From: Modestobacter sp.
GTDB taxonomy: Bacteria; Actinomycetota; Actinomycetes; Mycobacteriales; Geodermatophilaceae
Length of the DNA stretch: 9,066 nt
NCBI GenBank assembly: GCA_025965635.1
Contig: JAOPWO010000238.1
Location: 1-9,066, forward strand
Direction: 5' to 3'
A model generated the notes under the pieces. It saw only the letters and a program-made list of their open reading frames with translations. It ran no database searches and was not told the origin of the DNA. Position numbers and translations under genes: made by a program. Below are positions 1 to 6,857 of the stretch, one piece after another (position 1 is the first letter of the stretch; every line of letters begins with the position of its first letter).

Positions 1-2
1 GC

Positions 3-333
3 TCGGTCCACTCCGCCAGGGGCCAGATCCGTGTCGCCGCCACGCGCATCTACGTGCACGGGTCGCACCACGCCGACTTCGTCGAGCGGTTCACCGCGGC
101 GGCCGACCGGCTCGTGGCCGGCGACGGCCAGCGACACCGAGTTCGGCCTGGCCGCGTCGGTCGGGAGCACCGACCGCGGGCACGCGCTCGGGGTCGCCCG
201 TCAGGTGCAGCCCGGGACGGTGTTCCTCAACGTGCACCGCTACGGCGCCTCCGACGTCTCCGGCTTCCCGGGCCCCGACGACCGGTGGGGAGGGCCGGGC
301 TGCCTGTACGGGGAGCCCCGCTCAGTGCCGTCG
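3..333 (+). pseudogene. Aldehyde dehydrogenase remnant (internal deletion, frame change, lost catalytic Cys)
   Basis: The stretch starting at position 3 reads like the region around the active site of an NAD(P)-dependent aldehyde dehydrogenase: GQIRVAATRIYVH, then DFVERFTAAADRLVAGDG. In working enzymes the motif is GQ-x-C-x-A-x-TR; here the nucleophilic Cys codon is CGT (Arg, 30-32). Near position 130 the similarity jumps to another frame and to a much later part of the family, SDTEFGLAASV, then QPGTVFLNVHRYGASDV and a degenerate C-terminal tail ending around YGEPRSV. Roughly 120 residues between the two pieces are missing, including the usual PTVL and EExFGP motifs. Deletion, frame change and lost nucleophile together mean it is not a functional enzyme. 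The 5' part lies outside the window. The family assignment is firm; the exact 3' limit is approximate. Confidence 0.75.
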
Positions 334-522
334 GTGCACCAGTGCGATCACCCGGGCCAGCGCCTCGGCGACCTCGGTGGTGGTCAGCGTCGGGCCGAAC
401 GTCTCCTCCTGCACCGCGGCCGAGGACTCCGGCACGTCCAGCAGCACGGTCGGGGCGACGTAGCCGCCGCAGCCGGTGCCGCCGGACGCCACCCGCCACC
501 CGGGAGGTCGCCCGCCGGTAGC
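322..522 (-). pseudogene. Aldehyde dehydrogenase middle-segment remnant, minus strand
   Basis: On the minus strand, downstream of the acyl-CoA synthetase stop, an open frame ending at TGA (324-322) reads ATGGRPPGW, then GCGGYVAPTVLLDVPESS, then AAVQEETFGPTLTTTEVAEA and a short tail. PTVLLDVPE and QEETFGPTL are hallmark motifs of the central aldehyde dehydrogenase region, just before the part that normally carries the YGL motif. Only about 60 residues are present, with no catalytic Cys, no cofactor-binding half and no sensible start codon (the only in-frame candidate is a GTG at 492), so this is a fragment. It covers part of what is missing from the adjacent plus-strand remnant, but in the opposite orientation. 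It could be an inverted piece of the same gene or a relic of a second one; the sequence does not decide. Confidence 0.65.
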
Positions 523-539
523 CTCGGGTGGCGGTCCGG

Positions 540-2156
540 TCAGCTCTCCCCCCGGGCGATCCGGCCGGCCCAGGACAGGTCCGCCTTGCCGACCGGGGAG
601 CGGTGCACCTCGTCGACGAACACGACCTCGCGCGGGCGCTTGTAGTCGGCCAGTTCCGCCCCGACCGCGGCCCGGACGTCCTCCGCGGTGAGCGTGTGCC
701 CGGGCGTGACTGCGACGACGGCGGTGATCCGCTGGCCGAAGCGCTCGTCGGGCACGCCGATCACGATGGCGTCGCGCACCGCCGGGTGGCGCAGCACCAC
801 CTGCTCCACCTCCTCCGGCAGGACCTTCTCGCCGCCGGTGGTGATGACCCGGCTGCCGCGGCCCTGGAAGACCAGCGTGCCGTCGGCCTCCAGCGTGGCC
901 AGGTCGCCGGGCACCGAGTACCGCACGCCGTCCACGTCGCGGAAGGTGGTGCCGCTGGCCGCCGGGTCGCCGGTGTAGTGCACCTCGGGTGGTGCCGGTG
1001 CGGCCAGCACGCCCAGCTCGCCCGACCCGGGGACGACGTCACGCCCGGCGGCGTCGAGCAGCCGGGCGCGGGGTGCCAGCACGAACCGGGACGTCGGGGC
1101 CACGTCACCGCGCCGGGTCTGCGACATCGCGTACGGGCCGCCCTCCGAGGCGACGATGACGTCGGTGATGTCGGCGTCGACGTGCCGCAGCAGCCCGGCC
1201 TTCACCTCCGCGCTGAACACCGCCCCGACCGAGGTGAGCCGGCGCAGGCTGACCAGGTCGTAGGGCCGGCCGGCGTCCGCGGCGGCGTCCAGCGCGGTGA
1301 GCAGCGGGCGGCCGAAGACGTCGCCCACGATGACCACGTCGGTCACCCGGTGCTCCTGCACGATGGCGGCGAGCTCGTCGGGGTCGTACTTCCGGGAGGC
1401 CGGGAAGACGATCCGGCCACCGGCCACCAGGGCGCCCAGCGACGTGTAGATGCCGGTGCCGTGCATCAGCGGGGTGGGCGTGCAGGTGACCAGCCGGTCC
1501 GGCTCGGCGCGTGACTCCCGCACCCGGTCGGCCAGCTCGGCCAGCGACTGCGGTGCTGCGATGCCGAACTTGGCGAAGCCGTTGGGCACGCAGCTGACCG
1601 CGAAGACCGTCGACTGCCGGGACAGCACGCCCTTGGGCCGGCCGGTGGTGCCGCCGGTGTAGAGCAGCCAGTCGCCGTCCGGCCGAGGTGCCCGGGGGAG
1701 CGGGGCGGTGGAGGTGACGACGTCCTCGAACCCGTCGCCGACCGGCCGGCCCTCCGGTGCCGGTCCGACCCGCACCAGCGCGGTGGTGGCCGGGTGCGCG
1801 GCCACCGCCTCCGCGACCACCGCGCTGGCCGAGGCGTCGAAGACCAGGCCGACCGCGCCGGCGTCGGCCAGCACGTGCTGCAGCTCGGCGGCCCGGTAGC
1901 GGTAGTTGACGTTGAACGGCACGGCGCCCAGCTTGCAGACGGCGGACACCGCCTCCAGGTACTCCGGGCTGCTCCACAACCCCACGCCCACCCGGCACCC
2001 GGCGGTGACGCCCCGCGCGGCCAGCCCGGCCGCCAGGCGGGCGGCGCGCTCGTCGAACTCGGCCCAGGTGCGGCGCCGGTCACCCTGGACGATGGCGACC
2101 GCATCGCCCATCGTGTCGGCGACGGTCTCCAGCACGGTGGCGAGATTTTCCTCCAT
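540..2156 (-). CDS. FadD19/FadD17-like acyl-CoA synthetase (AMP-forming), copy 1
   Basis: This is an ANL-superfamily enzyme expected to activate a carboxylic acid with ATP and release the acyl-CoA. Visible motifs are the ATP-binding loop YTGGTTGRPKG (166-176), the switched acid motif ASEGGP where FadD19 has SSETG, VPGD for the usual TGD, the hinge GRGSRVITTGGEKV, and the C-terminal catalytic Lys in SPVGKAD (Lys524). Similarity to remembered Mycobacterium FadD19 includes the GDxxxRPL, FSxxxK and VPGD contexts. Length is 538 residues, normal for the family. I chose ATG at 2156 because the downstream paralogue (5222) aligns from its first residue and both P-loops then start at residue 166. A GTG at 2183 would add nine residues and has AGGA only 2 nt away. 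The gene diverges from the PaaX-like regulator. Ligase class is certain; the substrate is unknown. Confidence 0.9.
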   Translation of the reverse strand: MEENLATVLETVADTMGDAVAIVQGDRRRTWAEFDERAARLAAGLAARGVTAGCRVGVGLWSSPEYLEAVSAVCKLGAVPFNVNYRYRAAELQHVLADAGAVGLVFDASASAVVAEAVAAHPATTALVRVGPAPEGRPVGDGFEDVVTSTAPLPRAPRPDGDWLLYTGGTTGRPKGVLSRQSTVFAVSCVPNGFAKFGIAAPQSLAELADRVRESRAEPDRLVTCTPTPLMHGTGIYTSLGALVAGGRIVFPASRKYDPDELAAIVQEHRVTDVVIVGDVFGRPLLTALDAAADAGRPYDLVSLRRLTSVGAVFSAEVKAGLLRHVDADITDVIVASEGGPYAMSQTRRGDVAPTSRFVLAPRARLLDAAGRDVVPGSGELGVLAAPAPPEVHYTGDPAASGTTFRDVDGVRYSVPGDLATLEADGTLVFQGRGSRVITTGGEKVLPEEVEQVVLRHPAVRDAIVIGVPDERFGQRITAVVAVTPGHTLTAEDVRAAVGAELADYKRPREVVFVDEVHRSPVGKADLSWAGRIARGES

Positions 2157-2207
2157 GAGAGGCAGGCTACTGGCGGTCGTCACAATCCTGCGTATCTTTC
2201 TTGCGAA

Positions 2208-2269
2208 GTGCAGACCGGGTCGCCCGGTTCCCCGCCTCCCGGGTGGCGGGGTGGCCGGGGGGTCTGCAC
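2208..2269. promoter_or_regulatory. 62-bp imperfect palindrome in divergent control region (candidate operator)
   Basis: The outer arms GTGCAGACC (2208-2216) and GGTCTGCAC (2261-2269) are a perfect 9-bp inverted repeat. Nested inside are CCGG (2224-2227) with CCGG (2255-2258), and CCCCGCC (2230-2236) with GGCGGGG (2245-2251) around a CCCGGG centre. The dyad lies between the acyl-CoA synthetase on the left and the leader/PaaX gene on the right, so each outward-reading strand meets the same GGTCTGCAC word before its gene. This is the arrangement expected for a site bound by the adjacent dimeric PaaX-like regulator. The symmetry is seen directly; the binding role is inferred, and part of the inner GC symmetry may be chance at this base composition. 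Confidence 0.45.
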
Positions 2270-2270
2270 C

Positions 2271-2276
2271 TACACT
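2271..2276 (+). promoter_or_regulatory. Possible -10 element for leader ORF and regulator
   Basis: TACACT fits the TAnnnT pattern of actinobacterial sigma70-type -10 boxes. It sits one base after the right arm of the palindrome and 39 bp before the leader ORF ATG. No convincing -35 hexamer is present at 17 bp upstream, which suggests either regulator dependence or that this is only a chance match. Transcription would begin near 2283. Confidence 0.3.
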
Positions 2277-2315
2277 CAGCGCCGGTCCCGAGCCGGCCGA
2301 CGGCAGGAGGACAGC

Positions 2316-2360
2316 ATGGGCAGCGGTGGCACTGCACCCCGGGTGGGGCGGCGGCCGTGA
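2316..2360 (+). CDS. 14-codon leader ORF coupled to the PaaX-like gene
   Basis: ATG at 2316 follows a near-perfect Shine-Dalgarno GCAGGAGG (2303-2310) at 5-nt spacing, the best such site in the window. The frame encodes MGSGGTAPRVGRRP and stops at TGA 2358-2360. That stop overlaps the GTG start of the regulator (2357-2359) in a GTGA arrangement. The regulator's own start has only a loosely G-rich upstream region, so ribosomes may reach it by termination-reinitiation from this leader. The peptide matches nothing I recognise and may matter only as a translation device. An alternative is that this good ribosome binding site is coincidental, but its position and the exact overlap argue against that. 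Confidence 0.5.
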   Translation: MGSGGTAPRVGRRP

Positions 2361-3253
2361 CCGCGGCGGAGCTGGGCGAGGTGGGCGAGGTTCCCGAGGA
2401 CGGGGCCGGCGGGTTCGGCGAGGGCGCGCCCGGAGCCGCCGGGGTCCGCCCGCAGACCCACGTGCTCATGTTCTGCGGCGGGCACCTCATGGCCCCCGGT
2501 TCCGCCGTCTCCACCGGCGGGCTGATCAGCGCCCTGGCGCGCGTGGGGGTGGGTGAGCACGCCGCCCGCTCGACGGTCAGCCGGATGATCCGCCGCGGCA
2601 CCCTGCAGCGGCGCAGGCAGGGCAAGCGGATCTACCTGTCCCCGACACCGCACATCCGGACCGCGCTCGCCGAGGGCGGCGAGCGGGCCTGGCAGTCACC
2701 GGTCAACCGGACCTGGGACGGCCAGTGGACGCTGCTCGGCTTCTCCCTGCCCGAAAGCCGGCGGGCCGACCGGCACCTGCTCCGCTCCCGCCTGCAGTGG
2801 GCCGGGTTCGGGATGCTGCAGAACGGCGTGTGGGTGGCGCCCAGCGAGGTGGACGTCCAGGCGCTGCTCGCCCAGCTCGACGTGCTCGACCACCTCAAGG
2901 TCTTCCGCGCCTCCGTCGCCGCACCCACCCAGGTGGCCGAGCTGATCGAGGACGCCTGGGACGTGCCGGCCCTGGCCCGCGGGTACGAGCACTTCCTCGA
3001 GCGCTGGGACACCCCCGACCCGCTGCCCGACGCGCCCGACGACCTCGCCCGCCAGCTGTGGCTGCTCGGTGAGTGGACGCTGCTGGCCCGCAACGACCCG
3101 GGCCTGCCCGTGGAGTACCTCCCGGCCGACTGGCCGGCCGTGCGGGCCGAGCACGTCGCGCTGCGGCTGCGCACCCGCTACGAGGTGGGCGCCAAGGGGA
3201 TCGCGGCCGGCCTCGTCGAGCGGCTCGACCCTGCGGGGGACGACGACCGCTGA
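2357..3253 (+). CDS. PaaX-family transcriptional regulator
   Basis: The 298-residue protein has the PaaX layout: a disordered N-terminus rich in Gly, Glu and Pro (about 1-30); a winged-helix domain starting RPQTHVLMFCGGHLM (about 32-46), with the recognition region AARSTVSRMIRRGTLQRRRQ; a central domain with DGQWTLLGFSLPESRR and GFGMLQNGVWVAPSE; and an all-helical C-terminal part with WLLGEWTLLARNDPGLPVEYLPADWPA split over its last third. PaaX of E. coli represses phenylacetate genes and is released by phenylacetyl-CoA. This homologue therefore most likely senses a CoA ester made by the neighbouring ligases (inference). GTG at 2357 is chosen because the conserved RPQ segment needs a start upstream of 2450 and it overlaps the leader stop. 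The gene is divergent to ligase copy 1 and precedes the operon from 3394. Its real targets are not shown by the sequence. Confidence 0.85.
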   Translation: MTAAELGEVGEVPEDGAGGFGEGAPGAAGVRPQTHVLMFCGGHLMAPGSAVSTGGLISALARVGVGEHAARSTVSRMIRRGTLQRRRQGKRIYLSPTPHIRTALAEGGERAWQSPVNRTWDGQWTLLGFSLPESRRADRHLLRSRLQWAGFGMLQNGVWVAPSEVDVQALLAQLDVLDHLKVFRASVAAPTQVAELIEDAWDVPALARGYEHFLERWDTPDPLPDAPDDLARQLWLLGEWTLLARNDPGLPVEYLPADWPAVRAEHVALRLRTRYEVGAKGIAAGLVERLDPAGDDDR

Positions 3254-3286
3254 GTCGGTCGGCGACGGCGCGATCTGCGCCCACCG

Positions 3287-3315
3287 TTGACGTCCGCCAC
3301 GAAAGTGAATAACTT
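3287..3315 (+). promoter_or_regulatory. Sigma70-type promoter of the catabolic operon
   Basis: TTGACG (3287-3292) and TAACTT (3310-3315) are separated by exactly 17 bp, close to the consensus for a primary sigma factor. Transcription would start around 3322, giving a leader of about 70 nt before the dehydrogenase ATG at 3394. The AT-rich patch AAGTGAATAACTT has short inverted arms (AAGT/ACTT) over the -10 and could be part of an operator. It lies in the 140-bp gap between the regulator stop and the dehydrogenase. Confidence 0.6.
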
Positions 3316-3393
3316 GCAGGGCGGCAGGAGTGTGGCGCGCCAGCAGTGTGCGCGCTGCCCTGTCCTGGTTCCACGCCCCTCGAGAGGACACCC

Positions 3394-4302
3394 ATGCAGC
3401 TCAACGGCAAGGTCGCCGTCGTCACCGGAGCCGGTCGCGGCCTCGGCCAGGCCTACGCCAAGGCGCTCGGCGCCGCCGGCGCGGCCGTCGTGGTCAACGA
3501 CCTCGACCTCGACCTGGCGCAGGAGACCGCCGCGGCCATCGAGGCCGCCGGCGGCCAGGCCGTGGCGGAGGGCTCGGCGATCGGCTCCACCGAGGCCGCC
3601 GACGCGCTCGTGGCCAAGGCCGTGGAGGCGTTCGGCCGGCTGGACGTCATGGTCACCAACGCGGGGGTGCTGCGGGACCGCTCGCTGCTCAAGATGGAGG
3701 ACGCCGACTTCGACCTGGTCGTCGAGACCCACCTGCGCGGCACGTTCACCTGCGGCCGGGCCGCGGCGAAGCAGTTCAAGGACCAGGGCGGGAACGGCCG
3801 TCTCATCCTGATCGGCTCCCCGGCCGGCCAGCGCGCCAGCTTCGGGCAGACCGGCTACACCGCGTCCAAGGCCGGCATCGTCGGCCTGGTGCGCACCTGG
3901 GCCGCCGAGCTCGAGCGCAGCGGCACCACGGTCAACGCCGTCATCCCGGTCGCGCTGACCCGGATGGTCGCCAGCATCCCCGGCATGGCCGAGCTCGTGG
4001 AGCTCGCCGACGCCGGCAAGCCGCTGCCGGCCGACGTCCGGGCCGGCGGCCTGGGCACCGCCGACGACGTCGCGCCGCTGGTGGTCTTCCTGGCCTCCGA
4101 CGAGGCCGCCGGTGTCACCGGGCAGGCCATCGGCGCGGGCGGTGACCGGATCGCCCTCTGGTCACACCCGACCGAGGTGGTCGCCGAGGTCCGCGAGGGC
4201 GGCTGGTCCGCCGACTCGCTCGCCGAGGCGTTCCCGACGACGTTCGCGCCGCACCTGCAGGACTGGAAGCCGACCGCGCCCGGCGCGCCGGTGGGGAAGT
4301 GA
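3394..4302 (+). CDS. Short-chain dehydrogenase/reductase, Hsd4A/MFE-2-like
   Basis: This is an NAD(P)-dependent oxidoreductase of the classical SDR fold, probably oxidising a beta-hydroxyacyl-CoA or a cyclic alcohol. The cofactor loop TGAGRGLG is at 11-18, an acidic VVNDLDLD follows the second strand (favouring NAD), NAG is at 89-91, and the catalytic triad is Ser142, Tyr155 and Lys159 in YTASK. The 302-residue length includes a tail of about 50 residues after GAGGDRIALW, with WSADSLAEAF. Similar tails occur in the dehydrogenase part of peroxisomal multifunctional enzyme 2 and in mycobacterial Hsd4A-type steroid enzymes, which is why I favour a CoA-ester substrate. The start is fixed by GAGAGGA five bases before ATG. 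It is the first gene of the operon and its TGA overlaps the next GTG (GTGA). Confidence 0.9.
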   Translation: MQLNGKVAVVTGAGRGLGQAYAKALGAAGAAVVVNDLDLDLAQETAAAIEAAGGQAVAEGSAIGSTEAADALVAKAVEAFGRLDVMVTNAGVLRDRSLLKMEDADFDLVVETHLRGTFTCGRAAAKQFKDQGGNGRLILIGSPAGQRASFGQTGYTASKAGIVGLVRTWAAELERSGTTVNAVIPVALTRMVASIPGMAELVELADAGKPLPADVRAGGLGTADDVAPLVVFLASDEAAGVTGQAIGAGGDRIALWSHPTEVVAEVREGGWSADSLAEAFPTTFAPHLQDWKPTAPGAPVGK

Positions 4303-5225
4303 CCGACGTGGAGCGCTCCAACACCATGGACGTCGACGCGCTGGTCGCCATCGACGTGCACACGCACGTGCACCGGTCCGCGCGGGGCGCGGAGCACACC
4401 GCCGAGGGCAGCGGCAGCATCGAGGCGCTCGGCGAGTACTTCGGCCACGGCGGGATGCCCACCTACACCGTCCCGGAGCTCGCCGCGCACTACCGCGAGC
4501 GCAAGATGGCCGCGGTGGTCTTCGGCGTCGACGGCTACACCACCTCCGGCGAGGAGCCGGTGCCCTCCAACGAGGAGGTCGCCGAGCTCGCCGCGGAGAA
4601 CGCCGACGTGCTCATCCCGTTCGCCAGCATCGACCCCGGCCGCGGCGCGGCCGGCGTGCGGATGGCCCGCCGGTTGATCACCGAGTACGGGGTCAAGGGC
4701 TTCAAGTTCCACCCCAACACCCAGGCGTTCTTCCCCAACGACCGCTCGGCGTACCCGCTCTACGAGGTCATCGCCGAGCACGGCTCGGTCGCCCTGTTCC
4801 ACACCGGTCAGACCGGCGTGGGCGCGGGCACCCGCGGCGGGGGAGGCGTGCGGCTGAAGTACTCCAACCCCATGCACGTCGACGACGTCGCGGTCGACTT
4901 CCCCGACATGAAGATCATCCTGGCGCACCCCTCGTTCCCGTGGCAGGACGAGGCGCTGTCGGTGGCCACCCACAAGCCGCAGGTGTACATCGACCTGTCC
5001 GGCTGGTCGCCGAAGTACTTCCCGCCGCAGCTGGTGCAGTACGCCAACAGCCTGCTGCGCGACAAGGTGCTCTTCGGCTCGGACTTCCCGGTGATCAGCC
5101 CGGAGCGCTGGGTGAAGGACTTCGCCGCCATCGGCATCAAGGACGAGGTCCGACCCAAGATCATGAAGGAGAACGCGGTGGCGCTGTTCGGGCTCCGGTC
5201 GGAGGCCGCGGCGGCCGGGTCGTGA
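4299..5225 (+). CDS. Amidohydrolase family 2 (ACMSD/decarboxylase-like) metal-dependent hydrolase
   Basis: The 308-residue protein is a TIM-barrel amidohydrolase related to ACMSD and gamma-resorcylate decarboxylase. Candidate metal and catalytic residues are His21 and His23 in DVHTHVH, His138 in KFHPNTQ, His168 in LFHTGQTG, His210 in LAHPSFPW and Asp262 in GSDFP. All lie at the expected strand ends. Members of this family hydrolyse, hydrate or decarboxylate ring acids or ring-cleavage products, so the reaction cannot be named. GTG at 4299 overlaps the dehydrogenase stop and the TGA at 5223-5225 overlaps the ligase GTG, so the gene looks translationally coupled on both sides. An ATG at 4326 is an alternative start that would remove nine residues without touching the HxH motif. 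Confidence 0.85.
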   Translation: MTDVERSNTMDVDALVAIDVHTHVHRSARGAEHTAEGSGSIEALGEYFGHGGMPTYTVPELAAHYRERKMAAVVFGVDGYTTSGEEPVPSNEEVAELAAENADVLIPFASIDPGRGAAGVRMARRLITEYGVKGFKFHPNTQAFFPNDRSAYPLYEVIAEHGSVALFHTGQTGVGAGTRGGGGVRLKYSNPMHVDDVAVDFPDMKIILAHPSFPWQDEALSVATHKPQVYIDLSGWSPKYFPPQLVQYANSLLRDKVLFGSDFPVISPERWVKDFAAIGIKDEVRPKIMKENAVALFGLRSEAAAAGS

Positions 5226-6847
5226 ACGCGAACTTCGCCTCGGTCCTGGAGACCGTCCGCGACGTCCGCCCCGACCGGCTGGCGGTCAGCCACGGCGACC
5301 GCAGCCGGACGTGGGCCGAGTTCGACGAGCGCGCCGCCCGGCTCGCCGGGCACCTGGCCGCCCGGGGCATCGGCCCGGGGTCGCGGGTGGCCGTCGGCCT
5401 CTACAACGGCATCGAGTACCTCGAGAGCGTCTTCGCCGTCCTCAAGCTGCGCGCGGTGCCGCTCAACGTGAACTACCGGTACCGCCGCGAGGAGCTCGTG
5501 GCGCTGCTCGGTGATTCGCGGGCCGAGGCCGTGGTGTTCGACGCCGCGCTCGCCGAGCGGATCGGCGAGGCCCGGGCCGACCTGCCCCGGCTCGGCACGT
5601 TCCTCCAGGTCAACTCCGACGACGCCGTCCCGGACTGGGCGACCGGCTACGAGGCCGCCGTCACCGGGGCCGAGCCCGCGCCCCGTCAGGAGCGCGGCGA
5701 CGACCACTGGCTGATGTACACCGGCGGCACCACGGGCCGGCCCAAGGGCGTGCTGGTCCGGCACTCCTGGCTGTTCACCGTGGTCTGCGCCAACGGCCTC
5801 CTGCTGCTGGGGGAGCCGTTCCCGCAGACGCTGGAGGAGCTGCGGGCCGCGCTGGAGCGGCTGGGCACCGACCGCGACGCCATGGTGTGCCTGCCGGCTC
5901 CGCCGCTGATGCACTCCACCGGGATGTACACCTCCTTCGGTGCGCTGCTGGCCGGCGGCCGGGTGGTGTACCTGCCCTCGACGTCCTACGACCCGGACGA
6001 GCTGGCCGCCACGGTGCAGCGCGAGCAGGTCGACACGGTGTCGATCGTCGGCGACGTCTTCGCCCGCCCGCTGGCCGACGCCCTGGACGCGGCCGAGGCC
6101 GCCGGACGGCCCTACGACCTGTCCAGCCTGCGCCGGATGATCAGCGTCGGGGTCACCTGGAGCGCCGACGTGAAGCAGCGACTGCTCCGGCACGCCGACA
6201 TGGTCTGCCGCGACCTGGTCGCCGCCTCCGAGGGCGGGCCGTTCGCGGTCATGGAGACCCGCCGGGGCGACCCCGCGGTCACCGCCCGGTTCCGGCTGGT
6301 CCCCGGTGCCCGGGTGATCGACGAGGACGGGGTGGACGTCGTCCCCGGGTCGGGGCAGGTCGGCGTGCTCGCCGCCCCCGCCGACGAGCACATCCGCTAC
6401 GACGGCGACGAGGCGGCCACCGCGGCGACCTTCCGCGAGTTCGGCGGCCGGCGCTGGGTCGTGCCCGGCGACATGGCCGGCCTGGAGGCCGACGGCACCG
6501 TCGTCTTCCACGGCCGCGGCAGCCGGGTGATCAACACCGGTGGCGAGAAGGTGTACGCCGAGGAGGTGGAGCAGGCCCTGCTCACCCACCCCGCCGTCGC
6601 CGACGCCATGGTCGTCGGCGCCCCGGACCCCAGGTGGGGCTCGCGGATCGTCGCTGTCGTCGCCCTGCACCCCGGTGCCCGGCTCACCGACGCCGAGGCC
6701 CGCGACCACGTCGGCGCGCGGCTGGCCGACCACAAGCGCCCCCGCGAGCTGGTCCTCGTCGACGAGTTGCGCCGCAGCCCCTCCGGCAAGGCCGACCTGA
6801 ACTGGGCCCGCGGCATCGCCACCTCCAGCCAGACCCCCACCGAGTAG
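5222..6847 (+). CDS. FadD19/FadD17-like acyl-CoA synthetase (AMP-forming), copy 2
   Basis: The 541-residue ANL enzyme is a close paralogue of the minus-strand ligase in this window; by eye about half or more of the residues are identical. Motifs are YTGGTTGRPKG (166-176), the acid residue Glu337 in ASEGGP, VPGDMAGLEADG, the hinge GRGSRVINTGGEKV (from 431, with Lys443), and the catalytic Lys523 in SPSGKAD. The GTG start at 5222 overlaps the preceding TGA. A GGAGG lies about 15 nt upstream, too far to be ideal, so coupling to the amidohydrolase is likely. The acyl-binding middle (about 185-215, with GLLLLGEPFPQ where copy 1 has GFAKFGIAAPQ) differs from copy 1 more than the rest, which suggests a different or later substrate. 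The product would be a CoA thioester for the beta-oxidation-type enzymes next to it. Confidence 0.92.
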   Translation: MNANFASVLETVRDVRPDRLAVSHGDRSRTWAEFDERAARLAGHLAARGIGPGSRVAVGLYNGIEYLESVFAVLKLRAVPLNVNYRYRREELVALLGDSRAEAVVFDAALAERIGEARADLPRLGTFLQVNSDDAVPDWATGYEAAVTGAEPAPRQERGDDHWLMYTGGTTGRPKGVLVRHSWLFTVVCANGLLLLGEPFPQTLEELRAALERLGTDRDAMVCLPAPPLMHSTGMYTSFGALLAGGRVVYLPSTSYDPDELAATVQREQVDTVSIVGDVFARPLADALDAAEAAGRPYDLSSLRRMISVGVTWSADVKQRLLRHADMVCRDLVAASEGGPFAVMETRRGDPAVTARFRLVPGARVIDEDGVDVVPGSGQVGVLAAPADEHIRYDGDEAATAATFREFGGRRWVVPGDMAGLEADGTVVFHGRGSRVINTGGEKVYAEEVEQALLTHPAVADAMVVGAPDPRWGSRIVAVVALHPGARLTDAEARDHVGARLADHKRPRELVLVDELRRSPSGKADLNWARGIATSSQTPTE

Positions 6848-6857
6848 GAGAACAGCC

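Noticed and set aside
528..1514. Plus-strand open frame of over 300 codons opposite ligase copy 1
   Set aside because: Composition is antisense-like (His, Gln, Arg, Val, Gly) and the minus strand encodes an intact ligase with all core motifs.
2154..2183. Leaderless GTG start at 2183 for ligase copy 1
   Set aside because: Not excluded, but the paralogue alignment starts at ATG 2156 and gives identical motif numbering. The extra nine residues have no counterpart in copy 2.
3267..3281. Small hairpin GGCGC-GATCT-GCGCC after the regulator stop
   Set aside because: Only a 5-bp stem without a T-run. Such stems are expected by chance at this base composition, so I do not call it a terminator.
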